64,000 nt of DNA from Leminorella richardii (GTDB lineage Bacteria > Pseudomonadota > Gammaproteobacteria > Enterobacterales > Enterobacteriaceae): assembly GCF_900478135.1 (NCBI RefSeq), contig NZ_LS483470.1, positions 1,732,501-1,796,500 on the forward strand, given 5' to 3'. The notes under the pieces are model-generated. The model was not told the origin of the DNA. It made no database searches and saw only the letters and a list, made by a program, of their open reading frames with translations. Positions 1-8,922 of the stretch are shown one piece after another (positions within the stretch are counted from its first letter, which is position 1; every line of letters begins with the position of its first letter). The translations under genes and the position numbers were made by a program.

Positions 1-1
1 A

Positions 2-133
2 AGTATCAATTGCTATAGTGGAGCCGTAAACAGCAATTACTTTGAGTCTATTGCTCAATTGTCAGTCAATTGGTGGCTTAAATTAGCATTGGGAGCCCTG
101 ACTTTTTATTATATGATTCGATTTGTGATATAG
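2..133 (+). CDS. C-terminal end of an unidentified membrane protein (partial)
   Basis: An open frame runs in from the left edge of the window and stops with TAG at 131-133. The 43 visible residues end in a hydrophobic stretch (about WLKLALGALTFYYMIRFVI) that looks like a last transmembrane helix. A compact hairpin terminator follows 10 bases later, which supports this being a real gene end. The family cannot be recognised from this fragment, and the next gene downstream starts its own unit. Confidence 0.5.
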   Translation, partial: SINCYSGAVNSNYFESIAQLSVNWWLKLALGALTFYYMIRFVI

Positions 134-142
134 GTGTGGACG

Positions 143-164
143 CGGCAAAGTCATTGCCGTTTTG
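143..164 (+). terminator. Rho-independent terminator after the partial gene
   Basis: Stem CGGCAA/TTGCCG with a five-base loop, followed by TTTTG. It lies between the partial gene and the DcuC-type transporter. The stem is short, so termination may be incomplete. Confidence 0.5.
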
Positions 165-187
165 ATGAGTGAAATAGTGAGAATAAC

Positions 188-1495
188 ATGATTATACAAA
201 TCATAGCGTTGGTAATTGTTGCAATTACCATATATCTGTTGATAAAGCAGTATGAAACACGGATGGTGCTGATAGGCTCCGGTCTGATTATGGGGCTGGT
301 GGCGCTTAATCCGATGGCTGGTCTCGATGCATTTGCTAAGAGCATGACATCTGCAAGCCTAATACAGGCTATCTGTGCGAGCATGGGTTTTGCCTATGTG
401 ATGAAATTTACCAAGTGTGATATGCACCTGGTTAAAGCTCTTACCGGTATGATGACCCGTCTGGGCTTTTTCCTGATCCCAGCTACTGTTGTAGTGACCT
501 ACTTTATCAATATCGCCATTCCTTCCGCTGCTGGCTGTGCTGCTGCGGTGGGGGCAACGATGATCCCTCTGCTTATCGGTGCTCGCATCCATCCCGCTAT
601 TGCTGGCGCGGCAGTGTTAAGTGGAACCATCGGCTCTTTCTTGAGCCCAGGTATGTCTCACAACGCCTTCGTTTCCAACCTGTATAACGAAATCATGGTC
701 GGAACTGACGGCTTCACTAAAATGGAAGTTATCGACCTTATTAAGCATCATGCGCCGTATAGTATTGCCATCGGCGTTATTGGCGCAGTTTCTCTTTCTA
801 TTGTTGCGCTGGTTCGCAAAGAGTTCCGTATTCAACCCGTTGAAGGTGAAACGAACGCGGCCTCTGCTGATGGAAAAGAAGAGGGTGGCGCTAACTATCT
901 TTATGCCACCGCTCCATTCATTCCTTTGATTCTGCTGCTGATTGCCGGCACGACAACATGGTTTGGCAGCGTGAAGATGACTGTTCCTGCTGCGATGGTT
1001 ATTGGTGCTATCTACGCGCTGGTCATTACCCGCTGCAGCCCGACCAACATGACCAAGCAGTTCTTCAGCGGTATGGGGAATGCTTACGGTGACGTTCTGG
1101 GTATCATTATTGCGGCAGGCGTGTTCGCCGCGGGTCTGAATGCATCTGGTCTGATTGACAGCTTCATTTATTTCCTGACGCATAACCCTGAACTGGCTCG
1201 CTGGGGCGGTACGATTGGCCCATTCCTGATGGGGATTATCACCGGTTCTGGCGATGCGGCAGCATTGGCCTTTAACGAAACGGTAACTCGTCACGCAGCA
1301 GCATTTGGCTACACCATTCCCGATCTGGGCATGGCGGCTGCAATGGGCGGTGCGCTGGGACGTACTATGTCTCCTATCGCCGGTGTGACCATTGTTTGTG
1401 CTGGTTTGGCAGCGGCTAACCCGGTTGAGCTTATCAAGCGCACAGCGCCAGGTATGATCGTCGGCGTTATCTTTGTCGCTCTGGTTATGCTGTAA
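188..1495 (+). CDS. DcuC-family anaerobic C4-dicarboxylate/anion transporter
   Basis: A 435-residue, strongly hydrophobic inner-membrane transporter. It matches E. coli DcuC (461 aa) in overall plan and in the conserved C-terminal half: the TGSGDA motif near residue 356 (TGSGNA in DcuC), then LGRTMSPIAGV near residue 400 and a following NPVELIKRTAP stretch. DcuC-family carriers exchange or export C4-dicarboxylates, but this paralogue is divergent in its N-terminal half and the substrate is not certain. It lies 51 bases upstream of an AbgA-like amidohydrolase on the same strand with no terminator between, so the two probably form one operon in which the carrier imports or exports the substrate or product of the hydrolase. 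Family confidence is high; substrate is unknown. Confidence 0.85.
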   Translation: MIIQIIALVIVAITIYLLIKQYETRMVLIGSGLIMGLVALNPMAGLDAFAKSMTSASLIQAICASMGFAYVMKFTKCDMHLVKALTGMMTRLGFFLIPATVVVTYFINIAIPSAAGCAAAVGATMIPLLIGARIHPAIAGAAVLSGTIGSFLSPGMSHNAFVSNLYNEIMVGTDGFTKMEVIDLIKHHAPYSIAIGVIGAVSLSIVALVRKEFRIQPVEGETNAASADGKEEGGANYLYATAPFIPLILLLIAGTTTWFGSVKMTVPAAMVIGAIYALVITRCSPTNMTKQFFSGMGNAYGDVLGIIIAAGVFAAGLNASGLIDSFIYFLTHNPELARWGGTIGPFLMGIITGSGDAAALAFNETVTRHAAAFGYTIPDLGMAAAMGGALGRTMSPIAGVTIVCAGLAAANPVELIKRTAPGMIVGVIFVALVML

Positions 1496-1546
1496 AAGAG
1501 TTTCGGTATATTCCGTAAGTTAAGTAATAAAATAAGGAAACAAGTC

Positions 1547-2818
1547 ATGTCGACAGTTGATTTAAACCAGTTAGTAGCGTGGCGGAGAGAGCTTCACCGC
1601 TTTCCTGAAATCGGTTGGTCTGAGTTCACCACCACTGCTCGTTTAATTAAAGAGCTTCGCGCAATGGGGCTGGAAGTGTTCGCTGGCCCGAAAGTCATCA
1701 ATCGCGAGTTTGTGCGCGGCCGTAAGGCTGACGTCGTAGAGAAAGGACTGGCGCTGGCGAAAGAGCGCGGCGTAGACGAATCACTGCTGGCTGAAATGGA
1801 AGAGCTGACAGGCTGTATGGCTGTGTTCGACAGCGGCAAGCCGGGCCCAACAGTTGCTCTGCGTTTTGACATTGACTGTGTAAACGTGCAGGAATGCGCG
1901 ACAGCTGAACATATTCCGAATAAAGACGATTTTGCCTCTAAGAGCGCGGGCCTGATGCACGCATGTGGCCATGACGGTCACATGTCCATCGGTCTGGGTA
2001 TCGCCAAGTGGCTGGTAGAAAACGGCAGCGGCCTGTCAGGCAAAGTTAAGCTGCTGTTCCAACCGGCAGAAGAGGGTGTTCGCGGCGCGAGCGCTATGGC
2101 AGCTAGCGGTATTGTTGACGATGCTGACTATTTCCTCGGTATGCACTTGGGCTTTATCGCCAAGACCGGTGAGATCGTGGTAAATCCTAACAACTTCCTG
2201 TGCACCACCAAGTTTGACTTCCGCTTCTACGGCGCACCGGCTCACGCTGGCGCAGAACCACACTTGGGCCGTAACGCTCTGGCGGGTGCCTGTCATGCAG
2301 CGACGCAAATGCTGGGCATTTCCCGTCACGGTAAGGGCATGTCACGTATCAACGTCGGCGTTATCAAGGCGGGCGAAGGTCGTAACGTTGTTCCAGCCTA
2401 CGGCGAGCTTCAGGTTGAAGTCCGTGGTGAAGATGAATCCATCAACACCTTTATGTCTGAGCAGGTACAGCGCATGGCTGAAGGCGCGGCTCACAGCTTT
2501 GAGCTGCGTCTGGAAAGCGAAGTGATGGGCGAAGCTGTCGATCTGGTTAACGACAAAGAGCTGGTTGATCTGCTGACCGGTGTTGTTAAACAGCACGCTG
2601 AACTGACTGTCGTACCTGAGCGTTCATTTGGCGGTAGTGAAGATGCGACAATTCTGGCCAAGCGCGTACAGCGCAACGGCGGTAAGTCCATTTACTTCAT
2701 CGTCGGTGCCGATCTGACAGCTGGTCACCACCAGGCTGGCTTTGACTTTGACGAGAAGCAGCTGAAGACCGCTGCGGATCTGTTCATTGGCTGCCTGCAA
2801 AAGCTGATGGTCAAATAA
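1547..2818 (+). CDS. AbgA-like M20 family amidohydrolase
   Basis: A 423-residue cytoplasmic metallopeptidase-type amidohydrolase of the M20D group. The metal-binding signature HACGHDGH is at residues 138-145, FQPAEEG follows near residue 175, and a GGSEDAT motif lies near residue 365. Long stretches parallel E. coli AbgA, the A subunit of p-aminobenzoyl-glutamate hydrolase (for example SRINVGVIKAGEGRNVVPA). AbgA normally works with AbgB and the transporter AbgT; neither is present here and a DcuC-type carrier takes the transporter's place. The start ATG has an AAGGAA ribosome site nine bases upstream. It probably cleaves an N-acyl or aminobenzoyl amino acid amide, but the substrate is inference. 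Confidence 0.85.
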   Translation: MSTVDLNQLVAWRRELHRFPEIGWSEFTTTARLIKELRAMGLEVFAGPKVINREFVRGRKADVVEKGLALAKERGVDESLLAEMEELTGCMAVFDSGKPGPTVALRFDIDCVNVQECATAEHIPNKDDFASKSAGLMHACGHDGHMSIGLGIAKWLVENGSGLSGKVKLLFQPAEEGVRGASAMAASGIVDDADYFLGMHLGFIAKTGEIVVNPNNFLCTTKFDFRFYGAPAHAGAEPHLGRNALAGACHAATQMLGISRHGKGMSRINVGVIKAGEGRNVVPAYGELQVEVRGEDESINTFMSEQVQRMAEGAAHSFELRLESEVMGEAVDLVNDKELVDLLTGVVKQHAELTVVPERSFGGSEDATILAKRVQRNGGKSIYFIVGADLTAGHHQAGFDFDEKQLKTAADLFIGCLQKLMVK

Positions 2819-2851
2819 CGCTTCCTTAAGGATTTCCATTAAGGGTAATGT

Positions 2852-2880
2852 AAAACCGCCTCAGCAATGAGGCGGTTTTC
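2852..2880. terminator. Bidirectional terminator between the abgA-like gene and yciK
   Basis: A perfect 12-bp stem (AAAACCGCCTCA/TGAGGCGGTTTT) around a GCAA loop. The A- and T-rich arms let it work for the gene on its left (+) and for yciK on its right (-), which converge here. Confidence 0.85.
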
Positions 2881-2916
2881 TCATTCTTAAACGACCGTTT
2901 TATGTAATCACAAACG

Positions 2917-3678
2917 CTACTTTGACGGCCCGGGTACTCTTCCCGGCTGTGCGTCGAGACTGGTGCCGTTTTCGTGCAGACTGTCGTCACCCATCAGATA
3001 TAAGTAGGTGGGCATAATGTCAGCAGGCGTTTTTAACAGATTTGGATCTTCCTCGGGAAACGCGTGGGCTCGCATTGCTGTGCGTGTGCCTCCCGGATTG
3101 ATACAGTTAACCCGCAGGGAAGTCTCCTGATATTCGTCAGCCAGTACCTGCATAAGTCCTTCGGTAGCAAATTTAGACACCGAATAGGCACCCCATCCGC
3201 GTCGGCCTTTACGACCTACGCTGGACGAAGTAAAGATTAACGATGCGCGGGGTGACTTCAGCAGCAGAGGAAGTAGAACCTGTGTCAGCATAAATCCCGC
3301 ATTCACGTTAACCTGCATAACCTGCTGCCACGTTTCTGCATCCTGCTCGATAACGGGAGCGATCTCTCCAAGCAGTCCTGCACTGTGAAGCAGACCGTCC
3401 AGGCGATCAACTTCTTTCATCAGCTCTTCCTGCAGCATGGCGTAGTGCTTAGGCTGTGCGGTTAATAGATCGTAAGGAAACACAGTGGCGGGCTTCCCAC
3501 CTTCGGCAGCAATAGTTTGCTGAACCTGCTTGAGCTTGCTTTCGCTACGGCCAAGTAGAATAAGCTTAGCGCCGTGTCTGGCATAGGTGAGGGCGGCCTC
3601 TTTGCCAATACCGTCGCTGGCGCCGGTAACCATGACAATCTTCCCATTGAGCAAATCGCGCGATGCCTGGTAGTGCAT
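2917..3678 (-). CDS. yciK: YciK family short-chain dehydrogenase/reductase
   Basis: A 253-residue classical SDR-fold oxidoreductase, nearly the length of E. coli YciK (252 aa). The Rossmann cofactor motif TGASDGIG is at residues 18-25. HSAG (98-101) replaces the usual NNAG, and the catalytic YxxxK is Y165/K169 with serines at 151-153. The C-terminal CINPGGTRTAMRA and PADIMP segments are typical of YciK. The physiological substrate is not established. An AAGGAGAGA ribosome site precedes the ATG. It is divergent from sohB, as in E. coli. Confidence 0.92.
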   Translation of the reverse strand: MHYQASRDLLNGKIVMVTGASDGIGKEAALTYARHGAKLILLGRSESKLKQVQQTIAAEGGKPATVFPYDLLTAQPKHYAMLQEELMKEVDRLDGLLHSAGLLGEIAPVIEQDAETWQQVMQVNVNAGFMLTQVLLPLLLKSPRASLIFTSSSVGRKGRRGWGAYSVSKFATEGLMQVLADEYQETSLRVNCINPGGTRTAMRAHAFPEEDPNLLKTPADIMPTYLYLMGDDSLHENGTSLDAQPGRVPGPSK

Positions 3679-3838
3679 ACTCTCTCCTTACGGTATATTT
3701 ATCCGGTGTATGGGGACTGCTTAATCATAGCTGAAATAGCGAGTGATATCAGTTAGTCACGGTAAAGGTTCTCTGCTTTGTGAACCGGCAGAGCCCATAT
3801 CGTTATCCGATTTTTGTTAACTCGATAGGAAAAATGCC

Positions 3839-4885
3839 GTGGAGTGGATATCTCAATATGGTTTGTTTTTGGCGAAAATCGCGACGTTTGTCGTCATTAT
3901 TGCCGCAGCTGCGCTATTTATTTTTAGTATGGCCCAGCGTAAGGGAGAACGCAGAGGGGAGCTTATTCTGACGGATTTAGGCGAGCAGTATCGCCTGATG
4001 AAAGAGGATATGCAGATTTCTCGCCTGCCAGAGGCAGAGCAAAAGCAGTGGAACAAAGAGCAGAAGAAAAAGGACAAAGCCGAGGCTAAACGCGCCAAGC
4101 TGGCAGCGAAAAGCGGTGAGCAAAGCGCTAAAAAGCCCTGTCTGTACGTGCTTGAGTTTAAAGGCAGCATGGATGCACATGAGGTTGAAGCGCTGCGTGA
4201 AGAGATTACGGCAGTGTTGGCTGCCGCAGGGCCGGAAGATGAAGTATTGCTCAAGCTGGAAAGCCCTGGTGGTGTGGTTCACGGCTACGGGCTAGCCGCA
4301 TCCCAGTTGGATAGGCTGCGTAAAGCGGGTATTCGTCTGACCGTTGCGGTGGATAAAGTCGCCGCCAGTGGAGGCTATATGATGGCCTGTGTCGCCGACC
4401 GTATTGTCGCGGCGCCGTTTGCTATTATTGGATCAATTGGCGTTGTAGCACAGATCCCAAACTTCCACCGCCTGTTGAAAAAGAACGCTATCGACGTAGA
4501 GCTGCATACTGCAGGGGAATTTAAGCGGACGCTAACGCTGCTGGGTGAAAATACAGAGGCTGGCCGCGAGAAGTTTCGTGAAGAGCTAAATGAAACCCAC
4601 CAGTTGTTTAAGGATTTTGTCCGCGAGCAGCGCCCCTCTTTGGATATTGACGCGGTAGCGACCGGTGAGCACTGGTTTGGCGTTCAGGCAAAAGAGAAAG
4701 GTCTGATTGATGAAATCGGCACCAGTGACGACCTGCTTATTGCTCAGTTGAGTCAGCGCGATGCAATTGGCGTACGCTACGCCCAGCGTAAGCGTATGAT
4801 CGATCGCCTGACGGGCAGCGTCGCGGAGAGCAGCGATCGCCTTCTGCTGCGCTGGTGGCAGCGCGGTCAAAAGCCGATGCTCTGA
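3839..4885 (+). CDS. sohB: SohB, inner-membrane S49 family peptidase
   Basis: A 348-residue signal-peptide-peptidase-like protease, with an N-terminal membrane anchor at about residues 9-32 and a lysine-rich, probably coiled linker (65-100). The S49 domain carries the nucleophile S177 in AASGGYMMA and the likely general base K229 in TAGEFKRTL. E. coli SohB matches throughout (MELLSEYGLFLAK... to ...RWWQRGQKP). SohB is a periplasm-facing protease found as a multicopy suppressor of htrA loss. The start is GTG, chosen because it restores the family N-terminus; AGGA lies eight bases upstream, while a nearby ATG at 3834 is out of frame. Confidence 0.93.
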   Translation: MEWISQYGLFLAKIATFVVIIAAAALFIFSMAQRKGERRGELILTDLGEQYRLMKEDMQISRLPEAEQKQWNKEQKKKDKAEAKRAKLAAKSGEQSAKKPCLYVLEFKGSMDAHEVEALREEITAVLAAAGPEDEVLLKLESPGGVVHGYGLAASQLDRLRKAGIRLTVAVDKVAASGGYMMACVADRIVAAPFAIIGSIGVVAQIPNFHRLLKKNAIDVELHTAGEFKRTLTLLGENTEAGREKFREELNETHQLFKDFVREQRPSLDIDAVATGEHWFGVQAKEKGLIDEIGTSDDLLIAQLSQRDAIGVRYAQRKRMIDRLTGSVAESSDRLLLRWWQRGQKPML

Positions 4886-4903
4886 TAGGATATCTGTCTC
4901 TAG

Positions 4904-4939
4904 GCGCTCTGCAGCGTGCCCTTATTGGCTGTAGAGCGC
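4904..4939 (+). terminator. Hairpin downstream of sohB
   Basis: Eleven-base-pair stem GCGCTCTGCAG/CTGTAGAGCGC with one wobble pair and a 14-base loop. There is no U tract, so it may only protect the sohB mRNA end or terminate weakly. Confidence 0.4.
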
Positions 4940-5170
4940 ACTTATCTAAATCTAAGCTGCTTTAAGTTTTTACATAAGATTCTTTGTGTGTTCTCCTCTT
5001 ATTGGTAAGTATTTTCCTTTTAGGTATTTCTAAATTAACTACACTTAAATTAATAAAAAATAAATAACATAAATTCACCTTAATATCAGAAAAATCAAAA
5101 TGCTATATTCCCGAGTTGAAATAATCGTTTCATCATTATTTCTTATTCATTAATCATTGAGGGAATATCT

Positions 5171-5389
5171 ATGCGCGAATTAAATAAGAGTGAAATTAAC
5201 GACGTTAGCGGCGGCTTCCTGACCGGTGCTCTTGATGGCGCTAGCGCTGGGATGGCGTTAGGGCAGCAAGTTGTTGCCGATAAAGAATGGAATAGCGTTA
5301 TTTCTTACGCGTTTTCAGCAGCTGGTGCCGTGATTGGCGGTATTTTTGGCAGCGAAGCAACAGCTAAGTTTTTCAAGCTTTTTTACTAA
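5171..5389 (+). CDS. Double-glycine-leader peptide, microcin-like (class II-type bacteriocin precursor candidate)
   Basis: A 72-residue product beginning MRELNKSEINDVSGG, which closely matches the double-glycine leader of colicin V/microcin-type precursors (microcin V leader MRTLTLNELDSVSGG). Cleavage after Gly15 would release a 57-residue core rich in Gly and Ala with two GxxxG-like hydrophobic stretches, no cysteine, and a C-terminal aromatic end (FKLFY). A GAGGGA ribosome site lies eight bases upstream of the ATG, a TATATT box near 5104 could be its -10, and a strong terminator follows, so it is a complete single-gene unit. No immunity gene or peptidase-containing exporter lies next to it; the neighbours sohB and yciN are housekeeping genes. 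An antibacterial role is inference; a double-glycine signalling or defensin-like peptide is possible. Confidence 0.7.
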   Translation: MRELNKSEINDVSGGFLTGALDGASAGMALGQQVVADKEWNSVISYAFSAAGAVIGGIFGSEATAKFFKLFY

Positions 5390-5419
5390 CGACAGCGTTG
5401 CTAAAGAAAATTAAATCAA

Positions 5420-5452
5420 GAGCAGAGAATAACGTTCTCTGCTCTCATTCTC
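5420..5452. terminator. Terminator shared by the microcin-like gene and yciN
   Basis: Ten-base-pair stem GAGCAGAGAA/TTCTCTGCTC with a five-base loop, followed on the + strand by TCATTCTCTTT. On the other strand a T-rich tail also follows. It separates two convergent genes. Confidence 0.75.
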
Positions 5453-5461
5453 TTTGCTAAC

Positions 5462-5710
5462 TCACACCAGATGGTATTTTTCAGAAAGTACGTGAGCTAA
5501 ATGTTTAAACATATTAAATACAGCGGTTGTTTTTGCCGTTGGCAAACCGTCTTGGTCCATAAAGAACTCCCCACGAAACACTAAAACGTTTCCTTTCTGC
5601 TCTACGTCCGTCGCCTCCATACCGTGAATAAAATCTTCATGGCTGCGAATAATGCGGTTTGCCTCTTCTAATAGTGCTTCGCGAGAGATAGGGGTAGTTT
5701 CGTTTTTCAT
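5462..5710 (-). CDS. yciN: YciN family protein
   Basis: An 82-residue small soluble protein matching E. coli YciN (83 aa), with the identical C-terminal run FNMFKHLAHVLSEKYHLV and the LPTAKTTAVF segment. Its function is not established. The ATG at 5710 is chosen over an upstream TTG because a GGAG site lies 7 bases before it and it gives the family N-terminus MKNET. It is divergent from topA, the E. coli arrangement. Confidence 0.9.
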   Translation of the reverse strand: MKNETTPISREALLEEANRIIRSHEDFIHGMEATDVEQKGNVLVFRGEFFMDQDGLPTAKTTAVFNMFKHLAHVLSEKYHLV

Positions 5711-6114
5711 GATTGACTCCAACTGCGTTAACCTATTTAAAATCGTTCGCGCATTTTAGCGCCCGTAAGGCGAGGGAGCAATGCATTGAGGCCTGATGTA
5801 AACGGCTTTTTGCCTGATAGTTGAGTGTATTTTACATGGATAAAAAACGGCGAATCGCGCTAATTTTGTTGCGTAGCGCTTTTTATCAGGTACAGTTATG
5901 GGCTTTTGGGACACAGGGTCAGCGTGGCAATAAGGTATGCTGTGCGCCTGTAGCGAGCTGTTTTGTTATAGACTGAATGCTATAAATAGAGGTAACAGAA
6001 CAGGGCGAAGAAGCGGCACTTATAGCGTCCTCACTTACGTCACGTTTTGTACTGTCCTGCAGAATTCGCTATGTTGTATCTTATTTAAGAAGGGCCAATT
6101 AGGTAAACAACGTT
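5711..6114. promoter_or_regulatory. Divergent yciN-topA control region (about 400 bases)
   Basis: No convincing gene is seen here. The region must hold promoters for yciN (leftward) and topA (rightward). In E. coli, topA is read from several promoters that respond to supercoiling and heat; individual boxes could not be assigned here. A possible reading frame at 5937-6122 has no ribosome site or family resemblance and was not accepted. Confidence 0.4.
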
Positions 6115-8703
6115 ATGGGTAAATCGCTCGTTATTGTGGAATCCCCGGCTAAGGCCAAAACGATTAATAAATACTTAGGCAACGACTACGTGGTGAAATC
6201 CAGCGTTGGTCACATCCGGGATTTGCCTACGAGCGGTTCAGGAACGAAGAGTAGCCCTGCTGCAAAAGGTGCTGCCAAGGTTAAGAAAGATGCCCAACAG
6301 GCGCTGGTTAACCGTATGGGTGTCGATCCGTACCACGACTGGGCCGCTAACTATGAAATTCTCCCTGGTAAGGAGAAAGTGGTCGCCGAGCTTAAGGCGC
6401 TGGCAGAAAAGGCCGACACTATCTATCTCGCAACCGACCTTGACCGCGAAGGAGAAGCCATTGCCTGGCACCTGCGGGAAGTGATCGGCGGCAGCGACGA
6501 CCGCTATCGTCGCGTTGTATTTAACGAAATTACCAAGAATGCTATTCAAGAGGCGTTTAAAGAGCCGGGCGAGCTGAATATCGATCGCGTTAACGCTCAG
6601 CAGGCGCGTCGCTTTATGGACCGTGTCGTTGGCTACATGGTCTCTCCACTGCTGTGGAAAAAAATAGCCAGAGGGCTTTCAGCCGGCCGCGTGCAGTCTG
6701 TTGCTGTTCGCCTCGTGGTTGAGCGCGAGCGGGAAATCAAAGCCTTTGTGCCAGAAGAGTACTGGGAGCTGCACGCCGATCTCGATCACGGCAGCGATGC
6801 GCCGCTGCAAATGCAGGTGACGCACCATAAAGACAGCGCCTTTAAGCCCGTTAACCAGCAAGAGACGCAGGCCGCGCTGGCGCTGCTGGAAAAGGCCAGT
6901 TACGACGTTTTAGAGCGTGAAGACAAGCCAACCACCAGTAAGCCTTCCGCGCCTTTCATTACCTCTACGCTGCAACAGGCTGCCAGCACACGGCTCGGCT
7001 TTGGCGTTAAGAAAACCATGATGATGGCGCAGCGGCTGTATGAAGCTGGCCATATTACCTATATGCGTACCGACTCAACTAACCTGAGTCAGGATGCGTT
7101 GAAGATGGTAAGAGGCTACATTGGCGAGAGTTTTGGTGATAAATACCTTCCCGCACAGCCGAATGTTTACAGCAGCAAAGAAAACTCTCAGGAAGCGCAC
7201 GAAGCGATTCGTCCTTCTGATGTCAACGTGCTTGCTGAATCCCTGAAGGATATGGAATCAGACGCACAGCGCCTGTATCAGCTGATTTGGCGTCAGTTCG
7301 TTTCATGCCAGATGACTCCGGCGAAATACGACTCCACGACGCTGACAGTAAAAGCAGGCGATTTTCTGCTTAAGGCGAAAGGGCGCACGCTGCGCTTTGA
7401 CGGTTGGACGCGTGTGCTGCCTGCACTGCGTAAGAATGATGAAGACAAAACGCTGCCGGTTATCGAGGTTGGTACCAAGCTGAACCTGCTGCAACTGCTG
7501 CCTAGCCAGCACTTTACCAAGCCGCCTGCGCGCTTTAGCGAAGCCTCACTGGTTAAAGAGCTGGAAAAGCGAGGGATTGGCCGACCTTCAACCTATGCCT
7601 CTATCATCTCCACGATTCAGGATCGTGGCTATGTGCATACGGAAAATCGCCGTTTTTATGCCGAAAAAATGGGCGAAATCGTTACCGACCGTCTGGAAGA
7701 AAACTTCCGCGATCTGATGGACTACGACTTCACCGCGAGAATGGAAGACAATCTGGACAGCGTGGCGACCAATAAGGCCAACTGGAAGGGCGTGCTTAAC
7801 AGCTTTTTCTCTGAATTCAGTCAGCAGCTTGAAACGGCAGAGCGGGAGCCGGAAGAAGGCGGGATGCGGCCTAATCAGGTTGTATTGACCTCTATCGACT
7901 GTCCGACCTGTGGGCGTAAAATGGGCATCCGAACCGCCAGTACCGGCGTTTTCCTTGGCTGTTCCGGCTATGCGCTGTCGCCTAAAGAGCGCTGCAAACA
8001 GACAATCAATCTTATCCCTGAGTCCGAAGTGCTTAATGTGCTGGAAGGGGATGATGCGGAAACCAACGCGCTGCGCGCCCGTCGCCGCTGTCAGAAGTGC
8101 GGTACCGCGATGGACAGCTACCTTATCGATCCAAGCCGTAAGCTGCACGTTTGTGGTAATAACCCAGCCTGTGACGGTTATGAGATCGAAGAGGGCGAGT
8201 TCCGCATTAAGGGATATGATGGCCCGGTTATCGAGTGCGATAAGTGCGGCTCTGAAATGCACCTGAAAATGGGGCGTTTTGGTAAGTACATGGGCTGTAC
8301 GAATCCAGACTGTAAAAATACGCGTAAGATTTTGCGCAATGGCGATATCGCGCCACCGAAGGAAGATCCGGTTCCGCTACCAGAGCTGCCCTGTGAAAAA
8401 TCCGACGCTTACTTTGTGCTGCGCGACGGTGCTGCTGGGGTTTTCCTCGCCGCCAATACTTTCCCTAAATCAAGGGAAACGCGAGCACCGATGGTAGCCG
8501 AGCTACAGCGATTTAAGGATCGCCTGCCGGAGAAACTGCGCTATCTGGCTGACGCGCCAGCGGCTGACCCTGAAGGCAACCCGTCTATGGTGCGCTTTAG
8601 CCGTAAAACTAAGCAGCAGTACATCTCATCAGAGAAGGCTGGCAAGGCAACCGGATGGTCACTGTTTTATACTGACGGGCAGTGGCGCGAAGCGAAAAAG
8701 TAA
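6115..8703 (+). CDS. topA: DNA topoisomerase I
   Basis: An 862-residue type IA topoisomerase (E. coli 865 aa) that relaxes negative supercoils by single-strand passage. The Toprim domain carries E9 and the DLDREGEA metal/acid motif at 108-115. The catalytic tyrosine is Y316 in ITYMRTDSTN with R318 beside it. The C-terminus holds the three four-cysteine zinc ribbons expected of the enterobacterial enzyme (CPTC...C, CQKC...C, CDKC...C) and a terminal basic DNA-binding tail. All catalytic residues are present. cysB follows after about 220 bases. Confidence 0.97.
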   Translation: MGKSLVIVESPAKAKTINKYLGNDYVVKSSVGHIRDLPTSGSGTKSSPAAKGAAKVKKDAQQALVNRMGVDPYHDWAANYEILPGKEKVVAELKALAEKADTIYLATDLDREGEAIAWHLREVIGGSDDRYRRVVFNEITKNAIQEAFKEPGELNIDRVNAQQARRFMDRVVGYMVSPLLWKKIARGLSAGRVQSVAVRLVVEREREIKAFVPEEYWELHADLDHGSDAPLQMQVTHHKDSAFKPVNQQETQAALALLEKASYDVLEREDKPTTSKPSAPFITSTLQQAASTRLGFGVKKTMMMAQRLYEAGHITYMRTDSTNLSQDALKMVRGYIGESFGDKYLPAQPNVYSSKENSQEAHEAIRPSDVNVLAESLKDMESDAQRLYQLIWRQFVSCQMTPAKYDSTTLTVKAGDFLLKAKGRTLRFDGWTRVLPALRKNDEDKTLPVIEVGTKLNLLQLLPSQHFTKPPARFSEASLVKELEKRGIGRPSTYASIISTIQDRGYVHTENRRFYAEKMGEIVTDRLEENFRDLMDYDFTARMEDNLDSVATNKANWKGVLNSFFSEFSQQLETAEREPEEGGMRPNQVVLTSIDCPTCGRKMGIRTASTGVFLGCSGYALSPKERCKQTINLIPESEVLNVLEGDDAETNALRARRRCQKCGTAMDSYLIDPSRKLHVCGNNPACDGYEIEEGEFRIKGYDGPVIECDKCGSEMHLKMGRFGKYMGCTNPDCKNTRKILRNGDIAPPKEDPVPLPELPCEKSDAYFVLRDGAAGVFLAANTFPKSRETRAPMVAELQRFKDRLPEKLRYLADAPAADPEGNPSMVRFSRKTKQQYISSEKAGKATGWSLFYTDGQWREAKK

Positions 8704-8922
8704 TCCCGTGTGGGAAAAATGATGACTTACCATGCAACGCTCTGTATGTTGATTTAACAGCAGGGCGTTTTTATTCCTTTGAACAAACGAAAAAAAGTGA
8801 CGCAGGAAGTCCGGGCAGATGCGCGTTTTTAACGCAAAAGCGCAGTCAATGCCTAACGTGAATGGACCGTAGGGATACATGACTATCCTATCCATGACAG
8901 CTATTAAGTAATGGTGTTACGT

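Noticed and set aside
617..1294. Long minus-strand open frame (225 codons) inside the DcuC-type gene
   Set aside because: It lies antisense to a clearly conserved transporter, has no ribosome site, and its product is rich in Arg, His and Gln with no family resemblance.
5462..5710. yciN as immunity gene for the microcin-like peptide
   Set aside because: It is a conserved soluble housekeeping protein at its usual place beside topA, on the opposite strand, without membrane segment.
5937..6122. Small frame just before topA
   Set aside because: No ribosome site, overlaps the topA start in another frame, and lies in the known promoter region.
7588..8262. Long minus-strand open frame inside topA
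   Set aside because: Antisense shadow of the conserved topA 3' part; codon pattern follows topA, no start signals.
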